Assembly (NCBI GenBank): GCA_050012355.1
Contig: JBEKHI010000012.1
Coordinates: forward strand, 1 to 54,437
Reading direction: 5' to 3'
DNA: 54,437 nt
Origin: JBEKHI01 sp050012355
GTDB lineage: Bacteria > Actinomycetota > Actinomycetes > Streptosporangiales > Streptosporangiaceae
Below are positions 42,831-51,885 of the stretch, in pieces. The position numbers and the translations under genes are program-made. The notes beneath the pieces are model-generated. The model made no database searches. It saw only the letters and a list, made by a program, of their open reading frames with translations, and was not told the DNA's origin. Positions within the stretch are counted from its first letter, which is position 1. Each line of letters starts with the position of its first letter.

Positions 42831-44029
42831 TAGCGTTCGAGGATGACCTCGGGGAACTTGTGCAGCCGGCGCCCGGGGCCGCCGGGGCCGATCAGGTAGT
42901 TGTCGCAGATCCAGGAGAACATGCCGTTGAAGATGTACTTCGGGTGGCAGGCGAAGTTCATGTTCTCCCTGATGGCGAACGTTTCGTCGAAGCGGATGAA
43001 CGGGCGCTCCACGAGGTCGTAGCCCTGCGCGTGGCAGTGGATGCGCCGCTCAGGCGGGCGGCCGTTGGACCGCATGAACTCGTTGTACTCCGCGAAGAGA
43101 TCGGCGGCGAGTGTCCCGGGCTTCATGTGCTCGAGCGTGAACTTGCGCGCCTGAAGGGTGAACTCGAACTCCTCCTGCACCTGCTGGGGCACCGGACCGA
43201 GCGTGCAGGACCGGCCGAGCTCCGTGTACATGCCGCCGGGGCCATCGACCTCGACCAGCAGGGCGAACACGTCGCCTGGCTGGAGTACCCGGTTCTGGTG
43301 GTGCCGCGGCTTGGTCGGCGCGGGGGTGCCGAACGGCGCTCCGCCCGCCAGGAAGATCCCCGCTTCGCTGCCGAGTTCCTGGGCGCGCCGCCGCCCGACG
43401 GCGGCGATGTCGCTCTCCTTCTTGCCTGGCTCAACAGCGGCGAGTGCCGCCTCCATCACCTCGTCCTGCAACGCGGCGGTCGCCCGGATCAGCGCCTGCT
43501 CCTCCGGCGATTTGATCGTCTTGATCAGGTCGATGAGCTCCGATGACTCGACGAACCTGGCGTTGGGCAGTCCGCGCTTGATCCGCTCGCCGAACGCGAA
43601 TGACATCTGATAGGTACCGACGAGCCCGATCGTGGAGTTGGCGAACGGCTCGAGTTCCTTGAGTCCGAACTCGGCGTCGTATTCGCGGGTGTAGGGCGCG
43701 GGCGGGAAGCTCGCGGTGGCCACCAGGCGTTCGACGCCGCGCCACACGCCGTCGCTCTCACCGTGGAGATCGCGGATCTCGCCGAGCGCGCCGTGCGAGA
43801 TGACCGTCATCGGCGCCGCGCGCGGGAAGATCACCGTCGTCGGGTAGTAGCCGGCGGGCATGTCGGTGAGCCACCGGACGTAGCCGCCGGTCGGCTCGGA
43901 GTTGTTCTGGACGAGGAGCACGTCGATCTTCTCCGCGCTCATCGCTTCGCGTACGGCCGCCCAGCGGCGCTCGAGTTCCTCGGTCGAGATCGGTGTGTTC
44001 AGCCGCTCGGAAATCGGCGGGGTGGCCAT
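42830..44029 (-). CDS. M24-family (prolidase/creatinase-like) protein with altered metal site
   Basis: 399 residues with the pita-bread fold: N-terminal domain (ERRWAAVREAMSAEKIDVLL) and C-terminal domain from about 180. At the first two metal positions, usually Asp, the text reads LLVEVDGPGGMYTELGRS. The His is in RIHCHAQGYD and a Glu in IRENMNF, and the last ligand, usually Glu, sits in WICDNYLIG as Asp. This is closer to creatinase, which has lost its metals, than to aminopeptidase P. In an operon with class II aldolase and D-2-hydroxyacid dehydrogenase, a C-N hydrolase or lyase role is more likely than peptide cleavage; inference. Confidence 0.8.
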   Translation of the reverse strand: MATPPISERLNTPISTEELERRWAAVREAMSAEKIDVLLVQNNSEPTGGYVRWLTDMPAGYYPTTVIFPRAAPMTVISHGALGEIRDLHGESDGVWRGVERLVATASFPPAPYTREYDAEFGLKELEPFANSTIGLVGTYQMSFAFGERIKRGLPNARFVESSELIDLIKTIKSPEEQALIRATAALQDEVMEAALAAVEPGKKESDIAAVGRRRAQELGSEAGIFLAGGAPFGTPAPTKPRHHQNRVLQPGDVFALLVEVDGPGGMYTELGRSCTLGPVPQQVQEEFEFTLQARKFTLEHMKPGTLAADLFAEYNEFMRSNGRPPERRIHCHAQGYDLVERPFIRFDETFAIRENMNFACHPKYIFNGMFSWICDNYLIGPGGPGRRLHKFPEVILER

Positions 44030-44045
44030 CGCTAGTCCTCTCTGT

Positions 44046-45011
44046 TCATACCACGTTGAGCATGTCGTCCCGGCGCCCCTCGATGTACGCCCGCAGGTTC
44101 GGCTCGAGCACCGTGAGCGTCTGCTCTTCCCACCGGTCGTGATGGCCGCCGACGTGCGGGGTCAGGATCACGTTCTCCATCTCCCACAGCGGGCTGTCGG
44201 CCGGCAGCGGCTCGGTGGTGAACACGTCGAGCCCCGCGCCCGCGATCGTTCCCGACCGCAGCGCGGCGACGAGGGCGTCGTCGTCCACGGCCGCGCCTCG
44301 CCCCAGGTTGATGAGGAACGATGTCGGCTTCATCGCGCTCAGCACCTCGGCGCCGACCAGTGGTGGCTCGCCGGGCGTGGCCGGGATGACAAGCACGAGG
44401 AAGTCCAGCTCAGGTGCGCTAGCCGCCAGCTCATCCCGGTGCAGCATGCGATCCACGCCGGGTACCTCGCGGTTCGTGCGTGAGAAGCCGTAGACGCGCA
44501 TCCCGAACGCCTGGCAGATCGCGGCCAGGTGAGTGCCGATCGTGCCCATGCCGACGATGCCGACGGTCTTCGACTCCAGGATGAGCTGCGGAATGCGCTG
44601 CCAGCGGCGGGACTCCTGGTTGCGGAGCATCGCCGGAAGGCTGCGGGAGAGCGCGAGCATGTACAGCAAGGCCAGTTCTGACATCTGCGGCCCGTGGATG
44701 CCGGCCATGGACGTGATCAGGACGTCATCCCGGCCGGCGAGCGCTCTCCTGATGTTCTCGGCCCCGCTGAGCAGGCACTGGACCCACTCAAGACGTGGCA
44801 TCTGGGCCGCCAGTTCGGTGGTGAATTGCAGCCCGGGCACCGGAATACCCATCGCCACTAGGACCTGCGTGCTGGCCAGCTTGTCGGTCGCGTCGGCGAA
44901 CGACCTGACGGCGGTGATCTCCGCCTCGGGGAACGTGCCCCGGAGCGCGGCCGCGAGCCGTTCGGGCTGTCGCTCGACGACCAGCACCTGAAGCTTCGTC
45001 ACCTCAGGCAC
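44046..45011 (-). CDS. D-isomer-specific 2-hydroxyacid dehydrogenase
   Basis: 321-residue NAD(P)-dependent dehydrogenase that reduces a 2-oxoacid or oxidises a D-2-hydroxyacid. Cofactor loop TVGIVGMGTIGTHLA; catalytic Arg in NLGRGAAVDD, Glu in DVFTTEPLP and His in TPHVGGHHD. The N-terminal domain is typical (LEWVQCLLSGAENI). GTG at 45011 overlaps the ABC ATPase stop by eight bases; a second GTG at 44999 is also possible. It lies in an operon between the sugar-type transporter and the M24 gene. Confidence 0.92.
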   Translation of the reverse strand: MPEVTKLQVLVVERQPERLAAALRGTFPEAEITAVRSFADATDKLASTQVLVAMGIPVPGLQFTTELAAQMPRLEWVQCLLSGAENIRRALAGRDDVLITSMAGIHGPQMSELALLYMLALSRSLPAMLRNQESRRWQRIPQLILESKTVGIVGMGTIGTHLAAICQAFGMRVYGFSRTNREVPGVDRMLHRDELAASAPELDFLVLVIPATPGEPPLVGAEVLSAMKPTSFLINLGRGAAVDDDALVAALRSGTIAGAGLDVFTTEPLPADSPLWEMENVILTPHVGGHHDRWEEQTLTVLEPNLRAYIEGRRDDMLNVV

Positions 45012-46599
45012 CGCCGACCGAGGCGCTCGCGCGGAACGTCGCCGCCACGATCTGGTCCTGATCGAACGTTCCGGTGAGTTCCTCGGTGACCACGCCGTCG
45101 CGCATGATCAGTACCCGGTCGCACATCGCGGCGAGATCGCCCACGTCAGTGGCGGACACCAGGACCGCGCAGCCGGCTTCCGCCTCGCCCCGCAGCACCT
45201 GGATGATGTCGCGCCGCGCTCCGACGTCGACCGCCTGGGTCGGCTCGTGCAGCAGCAGCACCCGAGGTCCGCCCGCCAGCCATTTGCCGAGCAGTACCTT
45301 CTGCTGGTTCCCCCCGCTGAGCGTGGACACCAGCGCTTTCGGATGCGGTGGCTTAATGCCGAGCCGGCGGACCATGTCGCTGACCTCGGCATCTTGCCAG
45401 GACTTGCCGATCGACCACGGCGAGCCCTTCTCGCCGACCCGCGGGAGCGTCATGTTGTCGAGCATGCTCATCTCCAGCGAGAGACCTTCCTCGTCGCGCT
45501 TCTCGGGAACGAGGAAGATACCCGCGCTGATCAGGCGATCGATCGAGACCCGGCGCCCGGCCGAGAGGTCGATCGACTGGCCGCCAATGTTGATCACGCC
45601 GCTTCGCGCGGCGAGCGCGCCGCCGATCAGGTACGGGACCTCCTCGAAGCCGCCGCCGGACAGGCCAGTGATGCCGACGATCTCGCCCCGCCCGACGCTG
45701 AGGTTCAGGTCTTTGACGATCTCGCCGGACAGGTTCTTGATCTCGGCAACCGGTTCGGGCGACACCTCGCGCCGGTCGCGGGCGTAGCTGCCTTGCTCGT
45801 AGCCGAGCATCAGCCTGGTGAGCGCCGCCTCGTCGAGTTCGGCGGCGGGTACTCCGGCCGCGACGACGCGCCCGTCGCGTAGCACGGTGATCCGGTCGCA
45901 GACCTCGAGCACTTCCTCCAGACGGTGGCTGATCAGCAGCGCGGCCGCGCCCTCGTCGATCACCGTGCGCAGCAATTCATAGAAGTGCTTCAGGGTGCCG
46001 CGGGTCAGCGCGCGCGTCGCCTCGTCGAGCAGTATCACGCCCTTGCCGGGCTCATGATCTTGCAGCGCCCGCGCGATTCCCACGGTCGCCCGCTTCTCCG
46101 CCGATAGCTCGCGGACCGGACGGTGCAGGTCGATCGACTGACCGAGCCGCTCGAACACCCGCATAGCCTGCTGGCGCTCATGCGACCAGCGGATGCGCCG
46201 CGTCCAGCGGCCGGCCCGGAGCCTGCCTATCCGCATGTTCTCCAGCACGCTGAACTCAGGGATGAGCCCGAGGCTCTGGTGCACGACCGCGATCCCGTGC
46301 CGCTCAAGCTCGGTCACCCGCAGCGGCAGGCTTACCTCCCGGCCGTCAACCTCGAGCCGTCCGCCGGTGTCGGGCGCGTGGTAGCCGCTGAGGACCTTCA
46401 TCAGCGTCGACTTGCCCGAGCCGTTCTGACCGACGAGCCCGTGCAGTTCTCCGGGCCGGATATCGAGGTCGACTCCGGCTAGCGCCCGGGTGGCGCGGAA
46501 CGTCTTCGACACGCCCCTGACCCGGACCCGGGGCGTCGCCTGAGACGGCGCCCCGGATCCGTTTCCCTGCTGCGAGTGCGGGAGGTCAGCGAAACTCAC
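45004..46599 (-). CDS. Sugar-type ABC importer ATPase (two ABC domains)
   Basis: 531-residue cytoplasmic ATPase of the RbsA/XylG type. Domain 1 has Walker A VGQNGSGKST, signature LSAEKRATVGIARAL (a variant of LSGGQ) and VILLDEATRALT. Domain 2 has a degenerate Walker A (TGLSGGGFEE), the good signature LSGGNQQKVLLGKWL and LLLHEPTQAVD. The degenerate second P-loop is normal for this class. GTG at 46599 overlaps the stop of the binding-protein gene (GTGA). It energises import through the adjacent permease. Confidence 0.9.
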   Translation of the reverse strand: MSFADLPHSQQGNGSGAPSQATPRVRVRGVSKTFRATRALAGVDLDIRPGELHGLVGQNGSGKSTLMKVLSGYHAPDTGGRLEVDGREVSLPLRVTELERHGIAVVHQSLGLIPEFSVLENMRIGRLRAGRWTRRIRWSHERQQAMRVFERLGQSIDLHRPVRELSAEKRATVGIARALQDHEPGKGVILLDEATRALTRGTLKHFYELLRTVIDEGAAALLISHRLEEVLEVCDRITVLRDGRVVAAGVPAAELDEAALTRLMLGYEQGSYARDRREVSPEPVAEIKNLSGEIVKDLNLSVGRGEIVGITGLSGGGFEEVPYLIGGALAARSGVINIGGQSIDLSAGRRVSIDRLISAGIFLVPEKRDEEGLSLEMSMLDNMTLPRVGEKGSPWSIGKSWQDAEVSDMVRRLGIKPPHPKALVSTLSGGNQQKVLLGKWLAGGPRVLLLHEPTQAVDVGARRDIIQVLRGEAEAGCAVLVSATDVGDLAAMCDRVLIMRDGVVTEELTGTFDQDQIVAATFRASASVGGA

Positions 46600-47768
46600 T
46601 TCACGCCCCACAGCGTTTCGAACTGCTGCTGGTAGGCGGTCGAGCCGAACCACGAGCCGGAGGCCATCCCCGCGTTGCTCAGCTGGATGCTGCCGATGTT
46701 CGAAGACGTGAACAGCCGGATCGGGATGGTGTAAGGCACCGCGGCGTCGCCAACCGCCATCCGCATCGCCTCGTCAGCGTCGATCCAGCCGTTATACACC
46801 TGGTTGTCGGCTATCTCCGCCTTCACGGTGGAGCCGGATGCGGCCACGTCCTGAAGGCCGGATAGCGCCGCCGCGCTCGCCGCCATCTTTATCCGGGTGG
46901 TGGCGGCCGCCTGCTGGATCCCCTGGGTCACGTACGACACGTACTGGTCGTACTGCGGGGAGATGTAGTCGATGTCGGGGTTCTTCAGCAGCGCCGTGCT
47001 GATCTCCGATGACAGGTTCTGCTCGCCTGAGGAGGAGAACTTCAGCACCGTCTCGGTGCAGCCGGGGCAGTACTTCTTTATCTCGGGCAGCGCGTAGCTC
47101 GCGGTGGCCGCCTGGGAGGTCGGCGAGTCCGTGGCCTCGAGTTCCAGCACATCGGCCTTGCCATCGGAGTTGGCGATGATCCAGTCGTTGGCGATCTGGT
47201 ACTGCTCGTCGTTGCCGGAGATGTAGGCGATGTTGCTCGCGGTGGGGCGGTCCGAGCCCGGGTTCTGGTCGGTGACGACGACCCCGATGCCCTTGGCGCT
47301 CGCCTGCTTGATCTCGCCCTCGGTCAGCTGGTAAGGGATCGCGTCGGTCACGACCGCGGCGGCGTCCGCCCCGATCGCCTGGCTGAAGCACGAGACAAAC
47401 TGCGACGGGTTGAAGTTGCCGCTGCACACGTTGAGCTTGATACCCACCGTCGCCAGCGCGGTCTTCATCGCCGCCGCCGTGATCGCGAACGCCGGGACGT
47501 CGTCGCTGATCGGGATGTAGTAGATCGTCTTGCCGCGCAACGAGGACAGGTTCTTGATCGCGGTTGAGGGCACCGGCGCCGCCGGTTCGTTCATGGCCGC
47601 GGCGATCTGCGCCTCCGCGTACTTCACGCCCGGTGAGGTGCTGGCGCTCGTCGTTGAGTTATCACTACTGGGGCTCGTGCCCGAACTGCTGCAGGCGGCG
47701 GCGCCAACTGTCACCGCAAGCGCTATCCCGGACAGGAGCGCCTTTCTCGCGGTTCTTGATGCCTCCAC
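46596..47768 (-). CDS. Periplasmic-type solute-binding lipoprotein (sugar ABC importer)
   Basis: 390-residue lipoprotein. The signal ends in the lipobox VGAAAC, giving a lipid-anchored protein outside the membrane with a Ser/Thr-rich tether. The type I binding fold follows (GKTIYYIPISDDVPAFAITA, GADAAAVVTDAIPYQLTEGE, SGNDEQYQIANDWI). Four cysteines in the mature part (about C115, C127, C234, C237) suggest disulfides. GTG start has GGAGGGG upstream. Ligand unknown: the operon enzymes point to a sugar acid, polyol or hydroxyacid. Confidence 0.88.
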   Translation of the reverse strand: MEASRTARKALLSGIALAVTVGAAACSSSGTSPSSDNSTTSASTSPGVKYAEAQIAAAMNEPAAPVPSTAIKNLSSLRGKTIYYIPISDDVPAFAITAAAMKTALATVGIKLNVCSGNFNPSQFVSCFSQAIGADAAAVVTDAIPYQLTEGEIKQASAKGIGVVVTDQNPGSDRPTASNIAYISGNDEQYQIANDWIIANSDGKADVLELEATDSPTSQAATASYALPEIKKYCPGCTETVLKFSSSGEQNLSSEISTALLKNPDIDYISPQYDQYVSYVTQGIQQAAATTRIKMAASAAALSGLQDVAASGSTVKAEIADNQVYNGWIDADEAMRMAVGDAAVPYTIPIRLFTSSNIGSIQLSNAGMASGSWFGSTAYQQQFETLWGVK

Positions 47769-47845
47769 GTCCCCTCCTATCTTTTCTTTTCTATTGGATG
47801 CGTTTAGCTGGCCGCCACCCGCGGTGGCGACCGTTTCATGGATTG

Positions 47846-48898
47846 TTATATGAGTCGTCGTCTCAGCACGGTCGCGACTGTCACGGCGATGACGAGAACG
47901 CCGCCGTAGAACACGTCGGACACCCAGCCCGCGGCGCCTAGCAGCTCAAGGCCGATGATTCCGGTCGCGAGGAAATAGATAGCCACGAATGTGCCGATCG
48001 GATTGAACCGGCCGGGCTGGATCACAGCGGTTCCCAGCATCACCGTGGCGAACGTCGGTAGCAGATATGACTGGCTGGAATTGGGATCGAACCCGCCGAT
48101 TCCGGCGGCGGTCAGCATACCGCCGAGCCCGCAGAACAGCCCGCCCATGACGAACGCGCCGAAGCGGATCCGGTTGACCCTGATCCCGCTGAGGCGGGAC
48201 ACCTCGGGGTTGGCACCGACGAACCGCATGCGCCGTCCCAGCGGGGTGTAGCCGAGAACATAGGCGAAGATGAGGACGAGGATGACGCCGTACCAGAACG
48301 AGACCGGCAGGCCGAGGAAATCGTGCAGGTCGATCGAGGCGAAGGAACTGCTCAGCCCGACGACCTCACCGAGGTTCGACATCCACAGCGTGATGCCGAG
48401 GATCAAGGTGCTCGAGCCGAGCGTGACGACGATGACGTTGACGCCGAAGTAGACGACGAGCAGGCCGTTGAAGGCGCCGACCACCACGGCTGCCAGTATC
48501 GACACGACACATGCTGCCCACACATTCCAGCCGTGGTTGACGACGAGCACCGGGATCATCGTCGCCGTCAGCCCGAGCACGGAGCAGATCGACAGGTCCA
48601 CGTACTCGCCGACGCACATCGTGCACAGCAGCCCGAGCGTCATGAAGACCAGCGTCTGCTGTGAATCGAAGATCGTCTGGAAGGTCCCGGCCCGGAAGAA
48701 GTCGCTGGGCTCGACGAGCGAGTAGACGATGCCCATGAGCAGCCAGATCCAGATGATCGCCGAGCGGCTCGTCAGGTCCTTCACGAGCGATCCGGCCATA
48801 AAACGGCTACGGCCCGGTTCGACCGAGACCGGTACCTGGTTGACCACGGACACTTGTTCTTCCACCTGGTGGCCCTCCTGCGGTGATGAGATGTTCAT
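47846..48898 (-). CDS. Sugar-type ABC importer permease (RbsC-like)
   Basis: 350-residue membrane protein with about ten helices. TLGLLCTMCVGEYVDLSICS matches the conserved VGxxDLS region (TxGGIDLS in RbsC), and GYTPLGRRMRFVGANPEVSR is the cytoplasmic EAA-like loop that meets the ATPase. ATG at 48898 lies one base after the class II aldolase stop. It works with the adjacent ATPase and lipoprotein; only one permease is present, so it is probably a homodimer. Confidence 0.9.
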   Translation of the reverse strand: MNISSPQEGHQVEEQVSVVNQVPVSVEPGRSRFMAGSLVKDLTSRSAIIWIWLLMGIVYSLVEPSDFFRAGTFQTIFDSQQTLVFMTLGLLCTMCVGEYVDLSICSVLGLTATMIPVLVVNHGWNVWAACVVSILAAVVVGAFNGLLVVYFGVNVIVVTLGSSTLILGITLWMSNLGEVVGLSSSFASIDLHDFLGLPVSFWYGVILVLIFAYVLGYTPLGRRMRFVGANPEVSRLSGIRVNRIRFGAFVMGGLFCGLGGMLTAAGIGGFDPNSSQSYLLPTFATVMLGTAVIQPGRFNPIGTFVAIYFLATGIIGLELLGAAGWVSDVFYGGVLVIAVTVATVLRRRLI

Positions 48899-48899
48899 G

Positions 48900-49598
48900 T
48901 CAGTCACCCGCGGCCACGAATTCCGGGCTATCGGCGCGGCGGCAGAGGTATTCCCATGAGCGAAGCAGGTAGCCGTCGGACTCTGTGTGCGCGTAGCGAC
49001 GGCCAGGCTCCCGCAAGGCTGGGTCAACGCCGCCAGCGGCCGACGCGAGGAGCTGGAGGTGGCAGGCTCGCTCCAGGTGGATCGCCGTCATGACCGCGGT
49101 CGCGACACTCGATCCGACGGTGACGATGCCATGCCCGACCAGAAACAGCGCGCGGGCGTCGCCGAGGCATTCGGTCATCGCAGTGCCGAGCTCAGCCGTT
49201 TCAATGAGACCTACCGGGCGCTCGAAGCGCGGGACACCGCCCGCGAATATCCCGGCACCGTTAGAGAACGCGTAGAGCGGTTGCCCAGTCGCCGCGAGTG
49301 CTATGGCGTAGGGCGGATGGCAATGCACGACGCTTTGAACGTCGTCCCGGATCCGGAGAGCCTCGGTGTGTATCGGGTACTCGCGGGGTGCGACGAGCGT
49401 CCCGCTCCGCGGGTGCCCGTCAAAATCGACCAGAATAACGTCCTGGCCGGACACCTCGTCGAATCCGCGAGCTCCCGCCTTAATCCAAATTCCACGGCCC
49501 TCATCGTCCCGCCGTGAAACATGTCCCCAGACTGGGTCGCCGTTGTCGCCGGTACCGAGAATATGACAGCCAGTTACGATTTCATCCGCTGCACGCAT
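48900..49598 (-). CDS. Class II aldolase/adducin-family protein
   Basis: 232-residue zinc enzyme of the fuculose-aldolase/ribulose-phosphate-epimerase fold. Active-site Glu lies in APREYPIHTE, zinc His pair in VVHCHPPYA and third His in FLVGHGIVTV. Such proteins cleave or epimerise sugar-phosphates or decarboxylate oxo-acid phosphates. It is the first gene of the transporter operon (aldolase, permease, binding protein, ATPase, dehydrogenase, M24), so it probably acts on the imported compound. GAAGG lies nine bases upstream of ATG. Confidence 0.9.
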   Translation of the reverse strand: MRAADEIVTGCHILGTGDNGDPVWGHVSRRDDEGRGIWIKAGARGFDEVSGQDVILVDFDGHPRSGTLVAPREYPIHTEALRIRDDVQSVVHCHPPYAIALAATGQPLYAFSNGAGIFAGGVPRFERPVGLIETAELGTAMTECLGDARALFLVGHGIVTVGSSVATAVMTAIHLERACHLQLLASAAGGVDPALREPGRRYAHTESDGYLLRSWEYLCRRADSPEFVAAGD

Positions 49599-50086
49599 TG
49601 GTGGTTGGTCCTTCGGGGGCGGAGCGTGATTATGCGTTTATTTCAGCTGAGGCGGTTTGCTATGAACGGCACGTTACCGCGATCACTACAGGCGTTCCTG
49701 CAACCTAAGCTTGCATCTCGCGGTCGCCCTGACATCGCAGGTCAAGGGCATGATCGGGGTATGGCCGAGACCGTCTTGGGACTGGGCTGCCGGGCTGTGC
49801 GGGGCAGGCCGTCGGGCGCCTAGCCCTCTACAGAGAGCGCCAGTGAAGTGGAGGGCCCATATAAGCGCTAAGCCGCGCCTAGCGGGCCTCATCCTCAGGG
49901 GAGATGGCGAAAGCAGCGCGATCCGCTGCCGCAACCCGCGGCCTGTGGTGGGTGGGGCTGGTGGTGCTTATGAGTTCGGTGAAGCCGCCGACCGAGAGGT
50001 GCAGAAACGGTCCGCTGCAGGTCCATGTTCTGGGAGGAACAGCGGTAGCGGCGAAGGCTTCCCGCTGTTCCTCATGCTGTGATCGA
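49599..50086. other. Intergenic region upstream of the aldolase-transporter operon
   Basis: About 490 bases without a convincing gene. The part next to the operon (49600-49700) is AT-richer and, on the minus strand, contains AACGTGCCGTT, a short palindrome suited to a LacI-type regulator, and CATAAT, a possible -10 box. Plus-strand frames beginning near 49711 and 49904 run into the antisense of the secreted-protein gene and have no family match. An imperfect hairpin lies at about 49868-49882. Confidence 0.4.
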
Positions 50087-50719
50087 CTACGGGTTGCCGT
50101 CGTCGACGTACGGACACGCGTAATAGTGACCGGTCTCGAAATTGTTGGACAGCAGTACCTCATCGCCGGATACCGGCAGAACGACACCGGTGGCGCCCCA
50201 AGCGACCGTCCAGATGTCCCAGTCCGAGCCCGGGTTACCCCAGCACTCGTTCCCGGCGTTCGCGTAGTTGTAGCCGATGGTATCTATGGGGAAGATGACG
50301 CGCGCACTGGTACACGCGGTGGGCCATCCGGATCCGCAGCCACCGTTGCCGTACCATATGTTGCCTGCCCCGTCCGAGAAGGTACCGGATCCGGAAACCC
50401 GCTCGCATGTGGCCGGGACGCCGGCGGTCGTCTGGCAGTACACCTCGATTTGGCCCCTGGCCCAGTAGTTGCTGCTGTTGGTGCCGGTTGCGATGTCCAC
50501 GCAGACCACGCCCTCGTAGCCCTTATGAGCCACGCCCATGACCTGGCAATGGTGCGCGAACGAGTTTTCGTAGGCGCCCAGGACGGTGAACCCGTCGGTC
50601 CCCACGTTGGCGCTCGCCGGCAGCGCCGAGCCGATCAAGATAGCGGTCATCGCGAACAGGACCGCTAGAATTCCCCGCTTGCGGATACTTTTCGGTAGCT
50701 GAAGATGCACGAGCACCAT
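50087..50719 (-). CDS. Secreted eight-cysteine protein of unknown function
   Basis: 210 residues with a clear signal peptide (KSIRKRGILAVLFAMTAILI, cleavage after PASA). The mature part is about 170 residues, rich in Gly, Asn, Tyr and Trp, and has eight Cys, enough for four disulfides. Repeating aromatic-glycine patches (NYWARGQIEVYC, GNIWYGNGGCGSGW) suggest a compact beta-rich extracellular domain. I recognise no family. It stands alone behind a terminator hairpin and is read in the same direction as the GlcG/MetE-like pair. Length and start are plausible but no Shine-Dalgarno is evident. Confidence 0.7.
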   Translation of the reverse strand: MVLVHLQLPKSIRKRGILAVLFAMTAILIGSALPASANVGTDGFTVLGAYENSFAHHCQVMGVAHKGYEGVVCVDIATGTNSSNYWARGQIEVYCQTTAGVPATCERVSGSGTFSDGAGNIWYGNGGCGSGWPTACTSARVIFPIDTIGYNYANAGNECWGNPGSDWDIWTVAWGATGVVLPVSGDEVLLSNNFETGHYYACPYVDDGNP

Positions 50720-50762
50720 TTATACGCGAGGTCACTGGTGTTTCACTGGTAACCCGCTGGTG

Positions 50763-50780
50763 GGCGGGCCGGAGCCCGCC
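50763..50780 (-). terminator. Hairpin terminator after the MetE-like gene
   Basis: GGCGGGC and GCCCGCC form a perfect 7-bp stem around CGGA, 17 bases past the MetE-like stop. No T-tract. Confidence 0.6.
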
Positions 50781-50796
50781 TCGCTAAGCACGTAAG

Positions 50797-51885
50797 TCAG
50801 AGCTCGTTGCCCCAGTAGTAGCGGGCCACGGTCTCCACCAGCCGCAGCTTGGCGGTCTGCTCCTCTTCGCCCATCAGGGGGTTGTCCGCGGCCTGAGCGA
50901 AACCGCCATTGGTCGCGACCGCGATGTCCTCCTCGGTGCGCTCCTCGTACACCGGGTCAATCCGGTCGAGGATGTCGTCGACCGGCTCGAGGGTCGGCTG
51001 CGACACGTCCACGACGCCAAGGCTGATCACCAGGCCCGGCTTGATCCGTTCCAGCGGGAACCGCGCTTCCGCAAGAGCCGGGAAGTCGATGCCCAGCCGG
51101 TGGAACGGGTTGGCGTCGAGTAGCACCTCGACAGCCGAGCCGTCATACCCCTGCGCCGTCGTTGGCAGCGGACCGGAATCCGTCAGGTCCAGCCCGACGC
51201 GGAACGTCTCATGATCGGTCAGCCCGCTCGCGGCGGCCCGGTCGGCCTCAAGCAGCGCCGCGAGCACGGCGTTCACGTCAACCCCGGCCGCGGCGAGCTG
51301 GGCACGGCCCGCGACGGTCAGCAACGGCGGGTACAGCGGGTTTTCCAGCGCGACGTAGGACACGCCGTCCGCCGACAGGGCCTCGATCTCCGTCCGGATG
51401 ATCTCGGCCAGCGCGGCACCGCGGGCGCGCACCGAGTCGATGTCGGCGGAGCCGGCCAGCGCGGAACTGACCGCCGCCAGGTAACCGGGGGAGGGAAGCT
51501 GGACGAACACTGGCCGGTCCACGGTGGCGAGCAATGCCGGCGGTTCGCCGGCTGCCAGCCTGCCGGTGGCACGCAGCTCGCCGACGGGGGCGCGGCGCCG
51601 CGCCGCCGGTATCCCGGCGGCGTCGCCAAGCGGCACGGGGCCGGTCGCCGGGCCGAACCCGTCGACGTTTTCGTGGACGACGGCCTCGAAGTAGTCCCGC
51701 CGGAACTGCCCGTCGCTGACGGCGGACAGCGCTAGCCTGCGCAGCTGGTGGGCGGCCGCGACGACGGCCTCCTGCTGCCCGGCGGCCAGGGCGGCCGGGT
51801 CACCTGACGCGCGAGCGACCTGGAGTTCGGCCGGGCGGACCAGGCTCCCGTGATGATCTATGTGGTACTTGTAATCGTCAGCCAC
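50797..51885 (-). CDS. MetE-like protein lacking the zinc ligands
   Basis: 362 residues of the short MetE-like barrel: YKYHIDHHGSLVRPAELQVA at the N-terminus, DGQFRRDYF, LPSPGYLA and the C-terminal TAKLRLVETVARYYWG. At the zinc site, HxC is replaced by DLT (VGLDLTDSG), and the distal Cys motif PDCG reads ATNGGF, so all three ligands are gone. ISLGVVDVSQPTLEPVDDI keeps the substrate-loop pattern. GTG at 51885 overlaps the stop of the GlcG-like gene by eight bases, so the two are coupled. It is probably not a thiol methyltransferase; an acid- or folate-binding role is open. Confidence 0.82.
   Translation of the reverse strand: MADDYKYHIDHHGSLVRPAELQVARASGDPAALAAGQQEAVVAAAHQLRRLALSAVSDGQFRRDYFEAVVHENVDGFGPATGPVPLGDAAGIPAARRRAPVGELRATGRLAAGEPPALLATVDRPVFVQLPSPGYLAAVSSALAGSADIDSVRARGAALAEIIRTEIEALSADGVSYVALENPLYPPLLTVAGRAQLAAAGVDVNAVLAALLEADRAAASGLTDHETFRVGLDLTDSGPLPTTAQGYDGSAVEVLLDANPFHRLGIDFPALAEARFPLERIKPGLVISLGVVDVSQPTLEPVDDILDRIDPVYEERTEEDIAVATNGGFAQAADNPLMGEEEQTAKLRLVETVARYYWGNEL

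Noticed and set aside
49904..50668. 254-codon plus-strand frame around 50 kb
   Set aside because: It is antisense to the secreted eight-Cys protein, which has a convincing signal peptide. The plus-strand frame has no motif and its possible Shine-Dalgarno touches the ATG.
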